Shown piece after piece: positions 1 to 9,272 of a DNA stretch of 64,000 nt (its first letter is position 1; every line of letters begins with the position of its first letter). Location of the stretch: the NCBI RefSeq assembly GCF_009301415.1, contig NZ_CP045073.1, forward strand, positions 310,001 to 374,000, written 5' to 3'. Source of the DNA: Paracoccus kondratievae (GTDB lineage: Bacteria > Pseudomonadota > Alphaproteobacteria > Rhodobacterales > Rhodobacteraceae). A model generated the notes under the pieces. It saw only the letters and a program-made list of their open reading frames with translations, was not told the origin of the DNA and did not search any database. The position numbers were made by a program, and so were the translations under genes.

Positions 1-1539
1 GCCCTTCTGGCCGGTACCCGGTATCGCGGCGACTTCGAGGAACGGCTGAAAGCCGTGGTCAAGGAACTGGAAGAGCATCCTGACGCCATCCTCTTCATCG
101 ATGAGATCCATACTGTGATCGGCGCGGGCGCAACCTCTGGTGGCGCAATGGATGCCTCGAACCTGCTCAAGCCCGCGCTCGCCGGCGGCAAGCTGCGCTG
201 CATGGGCTCGACCACCTACAAAGAGTTCCGCCAGCATTTCGAAAAGGACCGCGCCTTGTCGCGGCGCTTCCAAAAGATTGACGTGAACGAGCCGACCGTG
301 CCCGACACGATCAAGATCCTCATGGGGCTGAAACCGAGCTTCGAAAAGCACCACGATCTGCGTTACACCAATGACGCGATCCGCACCGCTGTCGAGCTTT
401 CGGCTCGCTACATCCACGACCGTAAGCTGCCCGACAAGGCCATCGATGTGATCGACGAGGCCGGAGCGGCCCAGCATCTGGTCGCGGAAAGCAAGCGCCG
501 TAAGACGATTGGCCCGAAAGAGATCGAGGCAGTCGTGGCCAAAATTGCCCGCATCCCGCCCAAGAACGTCTCCAAGGACGATGCGGCAGTGCTGAAGGAT
601 CTCGAGGCGACGCTGAAACGTCTGGTCTTTGGTCAGGATGCAGCGATCGAGGCACTGGCCTCTTCGATCAAACTGGCACGGGCTGGCCTGCGTGAGCCGG
701 AAAAACCGATCGGTAACTATCTCTTTGCCGGCCCCACTGGCGTCGGTAAGACAGAGGTCGCCAAGCAGCTCGCCTCGACCCTCGGGGTCGAACTGCTGCG
801 CTTTGACATGTCCGAGTATATGGAGAAACATGCCGTCAGCCGGTTGATCGGCGCGCCTCCGGGCTATGTCGGCTTCGATCAGGGCGGGCTTCTGACCGAT
901 GGTGTGGACCAGCATCCGCATTGCGTGCTGCTGCTCGACGAGATCGAAAAGGCCCATCCGGATGTCTACAACATCCTGCTTCAGGTCATGGACCACGGCA
1001 AACTGACCGATCACAATGGTCGTCAGGTGGACTTCCGCAACGTGATCCTGATCATGACCTCGAACGCGGGCGCCGCCGATCAGGCCAAGGCTGCTTTCGG
1101 TTTCGGGCGCGAACGCCGCGAGGGCGAGGATACCGCCGCCATCGAACGGACCTTCACGCCAGAATTCCGCAACCGGCTGGATGCCGTCATCAGCTTCGCG
1201 CCGCTCGCGCGCGAAATCATCGTACAAGTGGTCGAGAAATTCGTGCTGCAGCTTGAAGCCCAGCTCATCGACCGCGGCGTCCATATCGAACTCAGCTCAG
1301 AAGCGGCCGACTGGCTGGCCGAGCGTGGATATGACGAACAGATGGGCGCCCGCCCTCTTGGCCGGGTGATTCAGGAATGGATTAAAAAGCCCCTGGCCGA
1401 AGAACTGCTGTTCGGCCGCCTGACCAAAGGCGGCGTGGTCCGGGTCCGGATCGAAGACGACAAACCTGTCTTCGACATCACTGGTCCCGAAACGCCCCGG
1501 ATCAGCAATACCCGGCCACCCCTTCTGACAGCTGACTAA
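1..1539 (+). CDS. clpA: ATP-dependent Clp protease ATP-binding subunit ClpA (3' part)
   Basis: The gene is cut by the window edge: the first base is already in frame and about 512 C-terminal residues are present of a family that is usually near 770. ClpA is the AAA+ unfoldase that feeds substrates to the ClpP peptidase in the cytoplasm. Visible are the end of the first AAA+ module (Walker [11 protein letters not shown], then a GSTTYKEFR segment) and the complete second module with Walker [10 protein letters not shown], Walker [14 protein letters not shown] and the C-terminal small domain ([10 protein letters not shown]). It differs from ClpB in lacking the long coiled-coil insertion between the modules. 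ClpS is not seen downstream. A GC-rich hairpin follows the stop. Confidence 0.95.
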   Translation, partial: ALLAGTRYRGDFEERLKAVVKELEEHPDAILFIDEIHTVIGAGATSGGAMDASNLLKPALAGGKLRCMGSTTYKEFRQHFEKDRALSRRFQKIDVNEPTVPDTIKILMGLKPSFEKHHDLRYTNDAIRTAVELSARYIHDRKLPDKAIDVIDEAGAAQHLVAESKRRKTIGPKEIEAVVAKIARIPPKNVSKDDAAVLKDLEATLKRLVFGQDAAIEALASSIKLARAGLREPEKPIGNYLFAGPTGVGKTEVAKQLASTLGVELLRFDMSEYMEKHAVSRLIGAPPGYVGFDQGGLLTDGVDQHPHCVLLLDEIEKAHPDVYNILLQVMDHGKLTDHNGRQVDFRNVILIMTSNAGAADQAKAAFGFGRERREGEDTAAIERTFTPEFRNRLDAVISFAPLAREIIVQVVEKFVLQLEAQLIDRGVHIELSSEAADWLAERGYDEQMGARPLGRVIQEWIKKPLAEELLFGRLTKGGVVRVRIEDDKPVFDITGPETPRISNTRPPLLTAD

Positions 1540-1550
1540 CCGAAACTCAA

Positions 1551-1576
1551 AAGGGCGGCACAATCGTGCCGCCCTT
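1551..1576 (+). terminator. Hairpin downstream of clpA
   Basis: Eleven-base perfect arms (AAGGGCGGCAC and GTGCCGCCCTT) enclose a four-base loop 11 bases after the clpA stop. There is no clear T-run after the stem, so this is a probable but not classical intrinsic terminator. Confidence 0.65.
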
Positions 1577-1880
1577 CACCTATTCTGGGATCGGATCACC
1601 AACCAGAGTTTCAAAGCGAAATCTGGCTGGCCTTGCGAGACCGTTGGGCACAGTCCCGGAAAATCCCTGCGACGCTGAGAGGCCGCGCTACGCCAATGTC
1701 TGAACGGGCGCCGCAGACGTCGCAGATTTCTGAGGACACCACACGCGGCCCACCCCCAAGGCACGAGGCACGAGGCACGCTGGAAACAGCTAAGCCCGGC
1801 GCCCCCGCGCAACCATCGCCTCGGCAAGAAAAACCGCCACCCAATCAAACCTCCGATGACACCTCAACCGCCACCTCGGC
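1577..1880. other. Non-coding stretch between clpA and mfd 3' ends
   Basis: About 300 bases between two convergent genes. Open frames here encode low-complexity Pro/Ser/Thr/Arg-rich peptides with no recognisable family or ribosome site, so I call none of them. A short tandem repeat of GGCACGA (nearly three copies, 1760-1779) is the only internal structure I can point to. I see no tRNA cloverleaf. Confidence 0.5.
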
Positions 1881-1902
1881 TTCTTTCGTGTCTAAATATC
1901 CA
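1881..1902 (-). repeat. 22-bp intergenic motif, copy A
   Basis: Read on the minus strand this is TGGATATTTA followed by GACACGAAAGAA. It matches copies at 30815-30836 (20 of 22) and 50763-50784 (19 of 22). It lies three bases beyond a hairpin that follows the mfd stop, on the same strand as mfd. See findings. Confidence 0.7.
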
Positions 1903-1905
1903 TCA

Positions 1906-1934
1906 CACCTCCGGCGGCAAAGCCTCCGGAGGTG
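1906..1934 (-). terminator. Hairpin downstream of mfd
   Basis: Nine-base arms (CACCTCCGG and CCGGAGGTG) around an 11-base loop, 25 bases past the mfd stop in the direction of mfd transcription. No T-run follows; instead the repeated 22-bp motif begins three bases later. Confidence 0.55.
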
Positions 1935-1958
1935 CAAACATCATAACCGTCATTCTGG

Positions 1959-4900
1959 TTATGCTTTGGCGTTGCCTTCCTTGATCCTGGCCGCCAGTTC
2001 CTTGGCGATGGCAAAGCTGCCCTTGATACGGTCGGCTTCCGTCGCCCAATCGCGCAAAAGCACGATCCGGTTATCAGTGATCTTTGCCTGCCCGCGCTGG
2101 TCGTGAATGAACTCCACCAGCCCGGCAGGGTTCGGAAACTTGTCGCCGTGGAACTGAATGGTCGCGCCTTTCGGACCAGCATCCAGCTTGGCAATATTGG
2201 CACGCTTGGCCATTGCCTTGATGCGAATGACCAGCAGCAGCGTGTTAACCTCACGCGGCAGGGGGCCAAACCGGTCAATAAGCTCGGCCGCAAAACCCTC
2301 AAGCTCGACTTTGGTGGTCAGCTCGGCCAACCGGCGATAAAGGCCCAACCGTACATCCAGATCCGGCACATAGCTTTCGGGGATCGTAACCGGCACCCCA
2401 AGGTTCAGTTGCGGGGCCCATTCGTCCTCGGGCGTGCCCTCGATTTCGCCGGATTTCAGCTTGGCGATCGTCTCTTCCAGCATCTGCTGGTACAGCTCAA
2501 AGCCCACCTCCTTGATATGGCCAGACTGCTCCTCACCCAAAAGGTTGCCTGCGCCGCGCAGATCAAGGTCCTGCGAGGCAAGGTTGAAGCCCGCCCCAAG
2601 ACTGTCGATGGCGCCCAGGAACTTGAGCCGCCGGATCGCTTGCGGCGTCAGCGGCACACGCGGCTTGGTTGTCAGATAGCAGTAAGCCCGGGTTTTCGAG
2701 CGGCCGACCCGCCCACGGATCTGGTAGAGCTGAGCAAGGCCGAACATATCGGCACGCCAGACCACCATGGTATTGGCGGTCGGGATATCCAGTCCCGATT
2801 CGACAATAGTGGTTGCCAGAAGCACATCCGCCCCACGGTCGTAAAAGGCGTTCATCCGCTGATCCAGATCGCCTGCCGCCAACTGGCCATGGGCGACGAT
2901 ATAGTTGACCTCGGGCACATGCTCCTTGAGCCACTCCTCGACCTCGGGCAGATCGGCCAGGCGCGGCACGACAAAGAAGCTCTGTCCACCACGGTATTTC
3001 TCTCGCAGCAGCGCCTCACGGATGGTTACCCCGTCGAATTCGCTGACATAAGTACGGATCGACAGCCGATCGACCGGCGGAGTGCCGATGATCGACAGAT
3101 CACGCACCCCGGTCAACGACAGTTGCAGCGTGCGAGGGATCGGCGTCGCAGTCAGGGTCAGAACATGGATGTCGCTGCGCAGCTCTTTCAGCCGCTCTTT
3201 ATGGGCGACACCAAAATGCTGTTCTTCGTCCACGATCAGCAGGGTCAGGTTCTTGAAGCGCACCTGTTTCGACAGCACCGCATGGGTGCCGACGACGATA
3301 TCAACCGTACCCTCGGCCAGCCCCTTGCGGGTTTCGGCCGCATCCTTGGCCGAGACAAAGCGCGACAGCGGCCGGACATTGATCGCGGTGCCGCGGAAAC
3401 GTTCGGCAAAGGTGCGGAAATGTTGCCGCGCAAGCAGCGTCGTCGGCGCAACCACCGCAACCTGCCCACCCTGTGAGGCAGCAATGAAGGCCGCGCGCAT
3501 GGCGACCTCGGTTTTGCCAAAACCGACATCGCCGACCACCAGCCGATCCATTGGCCGCCCGGCGGCCAGATCCTCGGTCACGTCAACGATGGCGGCCGCC
3601 TGATCCTCGGTTTCGGCATAGGGAAAGCGTGCAGCAAAGCTTTCCATCTCATGATGTTCGGGCTCAAGCACGGGCGCAGGACGCAGCAGGCGTTCGGCGG
3701 CCACCCGCATCAGCCGGTCGGCGATCAGCTTGATCCGCTCTTTCAGCCGGGCCTTGCGGGCCTGCCATGCGCCGCCGCCCAGCTTATCGAGCAGCCCTTC
3801 TTCATGCCCGTAACGGCTCAGCAGTTCGATATTCTCGACCGGCAGATACAGCCGGTCTCCGCCCGCATACTCCAGCGCCACACAGTCATGCGGCACGCCA
3901 AGAGCCATGACGGTCTCAAGCCCGGTATAGCGCCCGATGCCATGTTCGACATGAACGACCAGATCGCCGGGGGAAAGCGTAGTGGTATCGCGCAGGAAAT
4001 TTTCGGCCTTGCGACGCTTTTTCGCGCCCCGGATCAGCCGGTCGCCCAGCACATCCTGTTCCGAGATTACGGCCAGCCGCCCGGTGGCCGAACCATCCGA
4101 GACAAAGCCTTCTTCCAGTGGCCAGACCGCCAACCCCAGCGCGCCGGGTTGCTCGGGCAGGTCGCGCAGATCGGTGATGGGTTTTGCACCCTGCACGCCT
4201 TCATCGGCGATCAGGCCGGCCAGCCGCTCGCGCGCGCCTTCGGAAAAGCTGGCGATCACCACCCTATGCGTCGATTGCAGTTTGCGCAGATGGTCGGCCA
4301 GTGCGGTAAAAAGATTACCCTTTTCGGCCTGACGCTCGGGTGCGAAGTTACGCCCGATCCGACCCCCTGCGTCCAGAATGCCCGGACCGGGCGGCTGCGG
4401 CAGGACCGAAAGGCGCAGCACGCGATGCGCCGCCAGCCAGCGCGACCATTCGGCCTCATCGGGGAACATCTCGGCAGGGGGGACCGGGCGATAGACCGTG
4501 TCCGAGCCGCCCTTGCGAGCCAGCGCCTCGCGCCGGGCCTCGAATTGCTCGGTAATCGTATGCCAGCGCGCATCGCGGACCTGATCAAGATGATCGTCCG
4601 TCATCACCGAGGCGCCGGGCAGATAGTCAAACAGACTTTCCAGCCGCGCATGGAACCAGGGCAACCAATGTTCCATCCCCGCCATCTTGCGGCCGGCGCT
4701 TATCCCCTCATACAGCGGATCATTCGCCCCGCCGCCATATTCGGCACGGTAGTTCTGGCGAAAACGGGTAATTGCAGCCTCATCCAGAATCACCTCGGAC
4801 ATGGGCGCAAGCTCGATCCGGTCCAGCTTTTCGATCGAGCGTTGCGTCTCGGCGTCGAAACGCCGCGCGCCATCCAGCACATCGCCGAACATATCCAGCC

Positions 4901-5423
4901 GGATCGGCCCCGATTCGCCCGGAGGATAGATGTCGATGATCCCGCCCCGAACGGCAAAATCGCCGGGCTCAGTCACGGTCGGGGCCTGCGAAAAGCCCAT
5001 GCGCGACAAAAAGGCGCGCAGGCCCGCCTCATCCATCCGGTCACCCACCGCGGCAGAAAAGCCCGCATCGCGCAGCACCTCGCGCGCAGGTACGCGCTGC
5101 ATGGCGGCGGACAGCGTCGTCAGCAGGATCAACGGGCCTTTCAGCGCACCATGAGCCAGCGCCGTCAGCACCGCCATCCGCGCAGCCATCACGCCGGGCG
5201 CGGGTGAGACCCGGTCATAGGGGGTCGTGTCCCAGGCAGGAAACTCAAGCACCACCGCGCCGGGGGCGAAAAAGGCCAGCGCCGCGCGCATCGCGGCCAT
5301 GCGCCGGTCGTCGCGGGCGATATGGATGACCGGGTTGCCACGGGCCAGCTCGCGCGCGAGCAGCGCGGCATCCATGCCTTCGGGCGCGCCGGAAAGGATC
5401 AGGTGTTCGGGATGAGCGGACAT
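1959..5423 (-). CDS. mfd: Transcription-repair coupling factor Mfd
   Basis: Mfd is a DNA translocase that removes RNA polymerase stalled at lesions and recruits UvrA. At 1154 aa it has the usual length (E. coli 1148). The N-terminal UvrB-like region has EFPAWDTTPYDRVSP; a CarD-like RNA-polymerase-interacting domain lies around residue 500 (GDLVVHVEHGIGRYTGLE, then LEYAGGDRLYLPVE); the translocase core has Walker A VVGDVGFGKTEVA, the DEEQ box LLIVDEEQHFGV and the motif TLTATPIPRTLQ; QIRGRVGRS lies in the second RecA-like lobe. The start is an ATG with only a weak ribosome site. A gene on the same strand begins 42 bases upstream, so co-transcription is possible. Confidence 0.97.
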   Translation of the reverse strand: MSAHPEHLILSGAPEGMDAALLARELARGNPVIHIARDDRRMAAMRAALAFFAPGAVVLEFPAWDTTPYDRVSPAPGVMAARMAVLTALAHGALKGPLILLTTLSAAMQRVPAREVLRDAGFSAAVGDRMDEAGLRAFLSRMGFSQAPTVTEPGDFAVRGGIIDIYPPGESGPIRLDMFGDVLDGARRFDAETQRSIEKLDRIELAPMSEVILDEAAITRFRQNYRAEYGGGANDPLYEGISAGRKMAGMEHWLPWFHARLESLFDYLPGASVMTDDHLDQVRDARWHTITEQFEARREALARKGGSDTVYRPVPPAEMFPDEAEWSRWLAAHRVLRLSVLPQPPGPGILDAGGRIGRNFAPERQAEKGNLFTALADHLRKLQSTHRVVIASFSEGARERLAGLIADEGVQGAKPITDLRDLPEQPGALGLAVWPLEEGFVSDGSATGRLAVISEQDVLGDRLIRGAKKRRKAENFLRDTTTLSPGDLVVHVEHGIGRYTGLETVMALGVPHDCVALEYAGGDRLYLPVENIELLSRYGHEEGLLDKLGGGAWQARKARLKERIKLIADRLMRVAAERLLRPAPVLEPEHHEMESFAARFPYAETEDQAAAIVDVTEDLAAGRPMDRLVVGDVGFGKTEVAMRAAFIAASQGGQVAVVAPTTLLARQHFRTFAERFRGTAINVRPLSRFVSAKDAAETRKGLAEGTVDIVVGTHAVLSKQVRFKNLTLLIVDEEQHFGVAHKERLKELRSDIHVLTLTATPIPRTLQLSLTGVRDLSIIGTPPVDRLSIRTYVSEFDGVTIREALLREKYRGGQSFFVVPRLADLPEVEEWLKEHVPEVNYIVAHGQLAAGDLDQRMNAFYDRGADVLLATTIVESGLDIPTANTMVVWRADMFGLAQLYQIRGRVGRSKTRAYCYLTTKPRVPLTPQAIRRLKFLGAIDSLGAGFNLASQDLDLRGAGNLLGEEQSGHIKEVGFELYQQMLEETIAKLKSGEIEGTPEDEWAPQLNLGVPVTIPESYVPDLDVRLGLYRRLAELTTKVELEGFAAELIDRFGPLPREVNTLLLVIRIKAMAKRANIAKLDAGPKGATIQFHGDKFPNPAGLVEFIHDQRGQAKITDNRIVLLRDWATEADRIKGSFAIAKELAARIKEGNAKA

Positions 5424-5465
5424 GGACGGTGAGGTAAACCCGGTACAGCCGAAGTCAAGGCCGGT

Positions 5466-6059
5466 TCAAAAGCCAAAGGGATGCGTGATCATCCAGATCG
5501 CGCCATAAAACGCCGCGACCGCAACCGAAAGGATCGACAGCCCAAGGATCAGCACCCGATGGCGGCGCATCAGGCGCGCGGCCTCGGCCCCCGCCTCATT
5601 CACGGGCTGGCCCACCTCTGCCTGCGCCAGGACCTGCCGCAGGCGGCGCGCAAGCCGCAGATCCAGCGCGAAGAGCAATGCAAAGGGCAGGATCAGCAGG
5701 ACCAGCGCCTGTGCCATCTCAAGCCCGTAGACAAAGCCAAGGGTGGCAAGCGTGGTCAGCAGAAACGACCCCATGCCAAGCAATATCGCCCCCTCACGCG
5801 AATCTATGTGCCAACGCGGCAGGGTCAGGGACAGCCAGTCAAGCAGGTTGATCGCGGCCGGATCGTCCTTTGGACCGGACGTGATGCGGCCTGCGCCGGC
5901 GACCACATCCCACGGCACGCCAAGGACGCGCCGCCCTGCCATGGTCCAGGCCAAAGTCAGGATCACCCAGAACCAGATCGAGCTGAAGGACCGGCTGTCC
6001 AGCAGGGCGAGGATTCCCTCAGGTCGGGGCACGTCTTCTCCTTGCGTCGGTTGCGACAT
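5466..6059 (-). CDS. Conserved membrane protein of Rhodobacteraceae, unknown function
   Basis: A 197-residue protein beginning MSQPTQGEDVPRP. The section LLDSRSFSSIWFWV followed by RVLGVPWDVV resembles a family often labelled 'component of SufBCD complex' in this group; I know of no biochemical basis for that label and do not adopt it. Hydrophobic helices are visible near residues 22-42, 90-110, 115-135 and 170-190, with an Arg-rich loop (RLARRLRQ) between the last two. The frame stays open upstream, but the ATG at 6059 leaves room for the divergent hemB promoter. It ends 42 bases before mfd, on the same strand. Confidence 0.7.
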   Translation of the reverse strand: MSQPTQGEDVPRPEGILALLDSRSFSSIWFWVILTLAWTMAGRRVLGVPWDVVAGAGRITSGPKDDPAAINLLDWLSLTLPRWHIDSREGAILLGMGSFLLTTLATLGFVYGLEMAQALVLLILPFALLFALDLRLARRLRQVLAQAEVGQPVNEAGAEAARLMRRHRVLILGLSILSVAVAAFYGAIWMITHPFGF

Positions 6060-6186
6060 GCAAACTAACCGCGCCTGCTGCAAAGGAAAACCGGGAAAAT
6101 CCCTTCCCGATGCCTGGGGGTTGCACCCTGCGCGCCCGGGGTGCAGTTTCAGGGACGCACCCGCCACCGCAAGTCACAGGCCCGCC

Positions 6187-7185
6187 ATGTCCCCGACCCC
6201 GATCCTCGCCCCCTTCCCCGCTGCCCGCCTGCGCCGGCTGCGCCGCACCCCCGCCTTGCGCGCAATGGTGACAGAGGTGAACCTGACCCCCGCCAATCTG
6301 ATCTGGCCGGTCTTTGTGACCGAGATCGAGGGCGGCGCGGGCGAGATCCCCTCGATGCCCGGCGTCGAGCGGCTGACACTGGACGGTGCGCGCCGCGCCG
6401 CCGAAACCGCCATGCAGCTTGGCATTCCGGCGATCTGCATCTTTCCCCACTCTGATCCCGACCTGAAGACCGAGACCTGCGAACGCGCCTGGGACCCCGA
6501 CAATATCGGCAACCGTGCCATCCGCGCCATCAAAGAGGTGGCCCCGGATCTGGCGGTGATGACCGATATCGCGCTGGACCCCTATAACGCCAACGGCCAC
6601 GACGGGCTGGTGCGTGACGGGATCATCCTGAATGACGAGACGGTCGAGGCGCTTGGCCGGATGGCACTTGCACAGGCCGAGGCCGGGGCGGATATCCTTG
6701 GTCCATCGGACATGATGGACGGGCGTATCGGTGCGCTGCGCACCCTGCTTGAGACGAATGGCCACAAGGATGTGGCGATCCTGTCCTATGCGGCGAAATT
6801 CGCCAGCGGCTTTTATGGACCTTTCCGCGACGCGGTGGGCGCGTCGGGCCGGCTCGTCGGCGATAAAAAGACCTATCAGGTCAACCCTGCCAACCGCGAA
6901 GAGGCGATGCGCTGCGTCGCCCGCGATCTGGCCGAAGGCGCAGATATGGTCATGGTCAAGCCGGGGATGCCCTATCTGGATATCTGCCGCATGGTAAAAG
7001 ACCAGTTCGCCGCCCCGACCTTTGCCTATCAGGTCAGCGGTGAATACGCGATGATCGAGGGCGCGATCCGCAATGGCTGGCTGTCGCGCGACGTGGTTCT
7101 GGAAAGCCTCATCGCCTTTCGCAGGGCGGGTTGCGACGGCATTTTGACCTATTATGCGCCGCAGGTAGCCGAAAGGCTGGCATGA
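6187..7185 (+). CDS. hemB: Delta-aminolevulinic acid dehydratase (porphobilinogen synthase) HemB
   Basis: HemB condenses two 5-aminolevulinate molecules to porphobilinogen in haem and tetrapyrrole synthesis. The 332-aa length is typical. The two active-site lysines are Lys204 (SYAAKFASGFYGP) and Lys258 (MVMVKPGMPYLD). At the position where zinc-type enzymes carry three cysteines this protein reads TDIALDPYNANGHDG with no cysteine, so it belongs to the Mg/K-dependent or metal-independent class known from Pseudomonas and Rhodobacter capsulatus. The frame is open far upstream; I chose the ATG at 6187 because the conserved N-terminus (PAARLRRLRRTPALR) follows it. It is divergent from the membrane gene ending at 5466. 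Confidence 0.95.
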   Translation: MSPTPILAPFPAARLRRLRRTPALRAMVTEVNLTPANLIWPVFVTEIEGGAGEIPSMPGVERLTLDGARRAAETAMQLGIPAICIFPHSDPDLKTETCERAWDPDNIGNRAIRAIKEVAPDLAVMTDIALDPYNANGHDGLVRDGIILNDETVEALGRMALAQAEAGADILGPSDMMDGRIGALRTLLETNGHKDVAILSYAAKFASGFYGPFRDAVGASGRLVGDKKTYQVNPANREEAMRCVARDLAEGADMVMVKPGMPYLDICRMVKDQFAAPTFAYQVSGEYAMIEGAIRNGWLSRDVVLESLIAFRRAGCDGILTYYAPQVAERLA

Positions 7186-7256
7186 GGCCGCAGGCTCATC
7201 TATCATCGCGGCCCTGACAGGCGGGCCAGCCGCCGATCACGGAACGAGGGCGAAAA

Positions 7257-7829
7257 ATGACGGATTCCAAGCGGATGAGCCGGCGCCTTGTGCTGCTGGG
7301 CGGGGCGGCCCTGGGGCTTGCAGGCTGCTCGAACGCGGTCGGACAGAACGCTTCTGCACGGCTCGACGCGCGCGTCGATGCTACGCGGGACTTTTTGCTG
7401 CGCACCTATCCCAGCGTCGCACCCATGGTGCAAAACGCCAAGGGCGTGCTTTATATGCCGCTGATGACCGAGGCGGGCTTTGGCGTCGGCGGCGCCTATG
7501 GCCAAGGTGCGCTGCGCATCAACGACGTGACGGTCGATTACTATTCGGCCGCACAGGCCAGTGTCGGCTTTCAGATCGGCGCCCAGCAATATGCCCATGT
7601 GCTGATCTTCCAGACCGATGCAGCGCTTGCCGACTTCCGCCGGGCTCCTGGCTGGGTGGCCGAGGCCGGGGCCTATTACGCCCTGCCCGCCGGTGGGGTT
7701 GCCATGGGCACCGACACGATCACCGCACAACAGCCGGTGGTGGCGATGATCTTTGGCCAATCCGGGCTGATGGCCGGGGCCTCGATCGCCGGGACGAAAT
7801 ACACCCGGGTTATCCCCTCGGCGTTCTGA
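7257..7829 (+). CDS. SYLF/Ysc84-domain lipoprotein
   Basis: A 190-residue protein with a lipoprotein signal: Arg-rich start (SKRMSRR), hydrophobic stretch and lipobox LAGC with Cys at about residue 23, so a periplasm-facing lipid anchor is expected. The rest fits the SYLF (DUF500, Ysc84-like) domain: NAKGVLYMPLMTEAGFGVGGAYGQGAL, then the AQASVGFQIGAQQYAHVLIFQ core. The eukaryotic relatives bind lipids; the bacterial role is unknown. GAGGG lies nine bases before the ATG. It is followed by a strong terminator shared with the convergent neighbour. Confidence 0.85.
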   Translation: MTDSKRMSRRLVLLGGAALGLAGCSNAVGQNASARLDARVDATRDFLLRTYPSVAPMVQNAKGVLYMPLMTEAGFGVGGAYGQGALRINDVTVDYYSAAQASVGFQIGAQQYAHVLIFQTDAALADFRRAPGWVAEAGAYYALPAGGVAMGTDTITAQQPVVAMIFGQSGLMAGASIAGTKYTRVIPSAF

Positions 7830-7851
7830 CACTCTTTCGGGAACAGAATCG

Positions 7852-7881
7852 AAAAGGCCGGGCGTTCAACCCGGCCTTTTT
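7852..7881. terminator. Bidirectional intrinsic terminator
   Basis: AAAAGGCCGGG and CCCGGCCTTTTT form a long stem with a seven-base loop and a T-run on either strand. It separates the convergent lipoprotein and transglycosylase genes. Confidence 0.9.
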
Positions 7882-7885
7882 CGTT

Positions 7886-8533
7886 TCAGCCGCCGTGAAT
7901 GATGCGTACGTAGTTACGCGTCTCACGATAGGGCGGCACGCCGCCGTATTTCGCCACTGCCGCCGGCCCGGCATTATAGGCTGCAAGCGCCAGCCGCCAG
8001 CTGCCAAAGGTGTTGTACATCATGCGCAGATACCGCGCGCCACCTTCAAGATTCTGGATCGGATCGTTCGGGTCTACACCAAGTTTGGCAGCGGTCCCGG
8101 GCATAAGCTGCGCCAGCCCCCGCGCACCCTTGTGCGAACGCGCCGAGGGGTTCCAGCCCGATTCCTGCTGCACCAGGCGCAGGAACAGATCCTCAGGTAC
8201 GCCATGTTTGCGTGCCATCGCCCGGGCATGTGGCAGATATTGGCTGCGCCGGCTGCCTTTATACGTGGGAATGGCGGTAGGCAGGTCCAGATCGACGACG
8301 CTCTTGGTCGAGGTGCCGCCAGGCCGCAGCCGCGCCGAACGCTGATATTGTGTCGCCAGCCGCGTATCCATCAGCCGGGTCTGACGTTCGAACTGCGCCA
8401 GACGAGATTTGCCGCTTTTCACCTGCAGCCGCAGACCATCTGCCGCCGCGGGCACAGCCAGCCCGACCGAGATCGTCAGGGCAAGCGCAGCCCGTCCCAG
8501 CTGACGCAGCATTGCCCGATCGCCTGAAAGCAT
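7886..8533 (-). CDS. Secreted lytic transglycosylase (SLT domain)
   Basis: An exported peptidoglycan lytic transglycosylase of 215 aa. After a signal peptide ([19 protein letters not shown]) there is a linker of about 60 residues, then the SLT domain with catalytic Glu in [14 protein letters not shown], the [10 protein letters not shown] motif and [11 protein letters not shown] start at 8533 rather than the more upstream 8575 because GAGGG sits seven bases before it and the signal peptide then follows directly. Unlike MltE or Slt70 it has no lipobox or superhelical domain; it is closest to the short LT family 1 proteins near type IV secretion or septal loci, but no such locus is nearby. Confidence 0.88.
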   Translation of the reverse strand: MLSGDRAMLRQLGRAALALTISVGLAVPAAADGLRLQVKSGKSRLAQFERQTRLMDTRLATQYQRSARLRPGGTSTKSVVDLDLPTAIPTYKGSRRSQYLPHARAMARKHGVPEDLFLRLVQQESGWNPSARSHKGARGLAQLMPGTAAKLGVDPNDPIQNLEGGARYLRMMYNTFGSWRLALAAYNAGPAAVAKYGGVPPYRETRNYVRIIHGG

Positions 8534-8744
8534 CACTGGTCCCTCATGCACAACATGCTCTTTTTTGGGCTGCACTATAGCGCAAAGCCAGCCAAGCGCC
8601 GCAAGAGGATTTCGTTATCCGTGCATCCATCGATTCTTCGGCGGATTTTTGCCTATATCCTCTTTCCCGTATCGCTGTGCTACCGTAACAAGGACCGCCG
8701 CGCTACACCCGCGCAGAACAACACCCAAGGAAAAGGACCCGCAA

Positions 8745-9236
8745 ATGGCTGGCAGCGTGAACAAGGTGATCCTGGTCGGCAATCTGGGTCAGGACCCGGA
8801 AATCCGCAGCTTCCAGAACGGCGGCAAGGTCGCCAACCTGCGGATCGCGACCTCGGAAAGCTGGAAAGACCGCAATACCGGCGAACGGCGCGAGCGCACC
8901 GAATGGCACACCGTGGTGATCTATTCCGAACCGCTGATCCGTGTCGTCGAGCAGTTCCTGAAAAAAGGGGCCAAGGTCTATGTGGAAGGCCAGCTTGAGA
9001 CCCGCAAATGGCAGGATCAAAGCGGCAATGACCGCTATTCGACCGAAGTCGCCCTGCGCCCCTTCCGCAGTGAGCTGCATATGCTCGACAGCCGCGGCGC
9101 CGGTGGTGGCCGCGATGAGGGCGGCTATGGTGGCGGCAGCTATGGCGGGGGTGGCAGCTACGGTGGCGGAGCCTCGTCAGGCGGCGGCCAGCCCCCTCAA
9201 AGCAAGCCCGATTTCGACGACGACATCCCGTTCTGA
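8745..9236 (+). CDS. ssb: Single-stranded DNA-binding protein
   Basis: SSB coats single-stranded DNA during replication, repair and recombination. The 163-aa protein opens with the family signature [19 protein letters not shown], has the OB fold through about residue 110 ([29 protein letters not shown]), a Gly/Ser-rich linker (repeated [15 protein letters not shown] units) and the acidic tail DFDDDIPF that binds partner proteins. AAGGA lies upstream of the ATG. A longer open frame begins at 8565, but conservation starts only at 8745. No obvious SOS box is seen in the 210 bases upstream. Confidence 0.96.
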   Translation: MAGSVNKVILVGNLGQDPEIRSFQNGGKVANLRIATSESWKDRNTGERRERTEWHTVVIYSEPLIRVVEQFLKKGAKVYVEGQLETRKWQDQSGNDRYSTEVALRPFRSELHMLDSRGAGGGRDEGGYGGGSYGGGGSYGGGASSGGGQPPQSKPDFDDDIPF

Positions 9237-9241
9237 TCCCG

Positions 9242-9268
9242 ATCCCGGCCCCTCGCGGCCGGGATTTT
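9242..9268 (+). terminator. Terminator after ssb
   Basis: ATCCCGGCC and GGCCGGGAT pair over a six-base loop and are followed by TTTT, directly after the ssb stop. It probably also serves the convergent gntR gene. Confidence 0.85.
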
Positions 9269-9272
9269 CCTT

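Noticed and set aside
1633..2106. 157-aa open frame on the plus strand between clpA and mfd
   Set aside because: Low-complexity Ser/Pro/Arg-rich translation, runs into the mfd coding region in antisense, no ribosome site.
3651..5207. 518-aa open frame on the plus strand
   Set aside because: Antisense to mfd; no recognisable domain and shadow-type composition.
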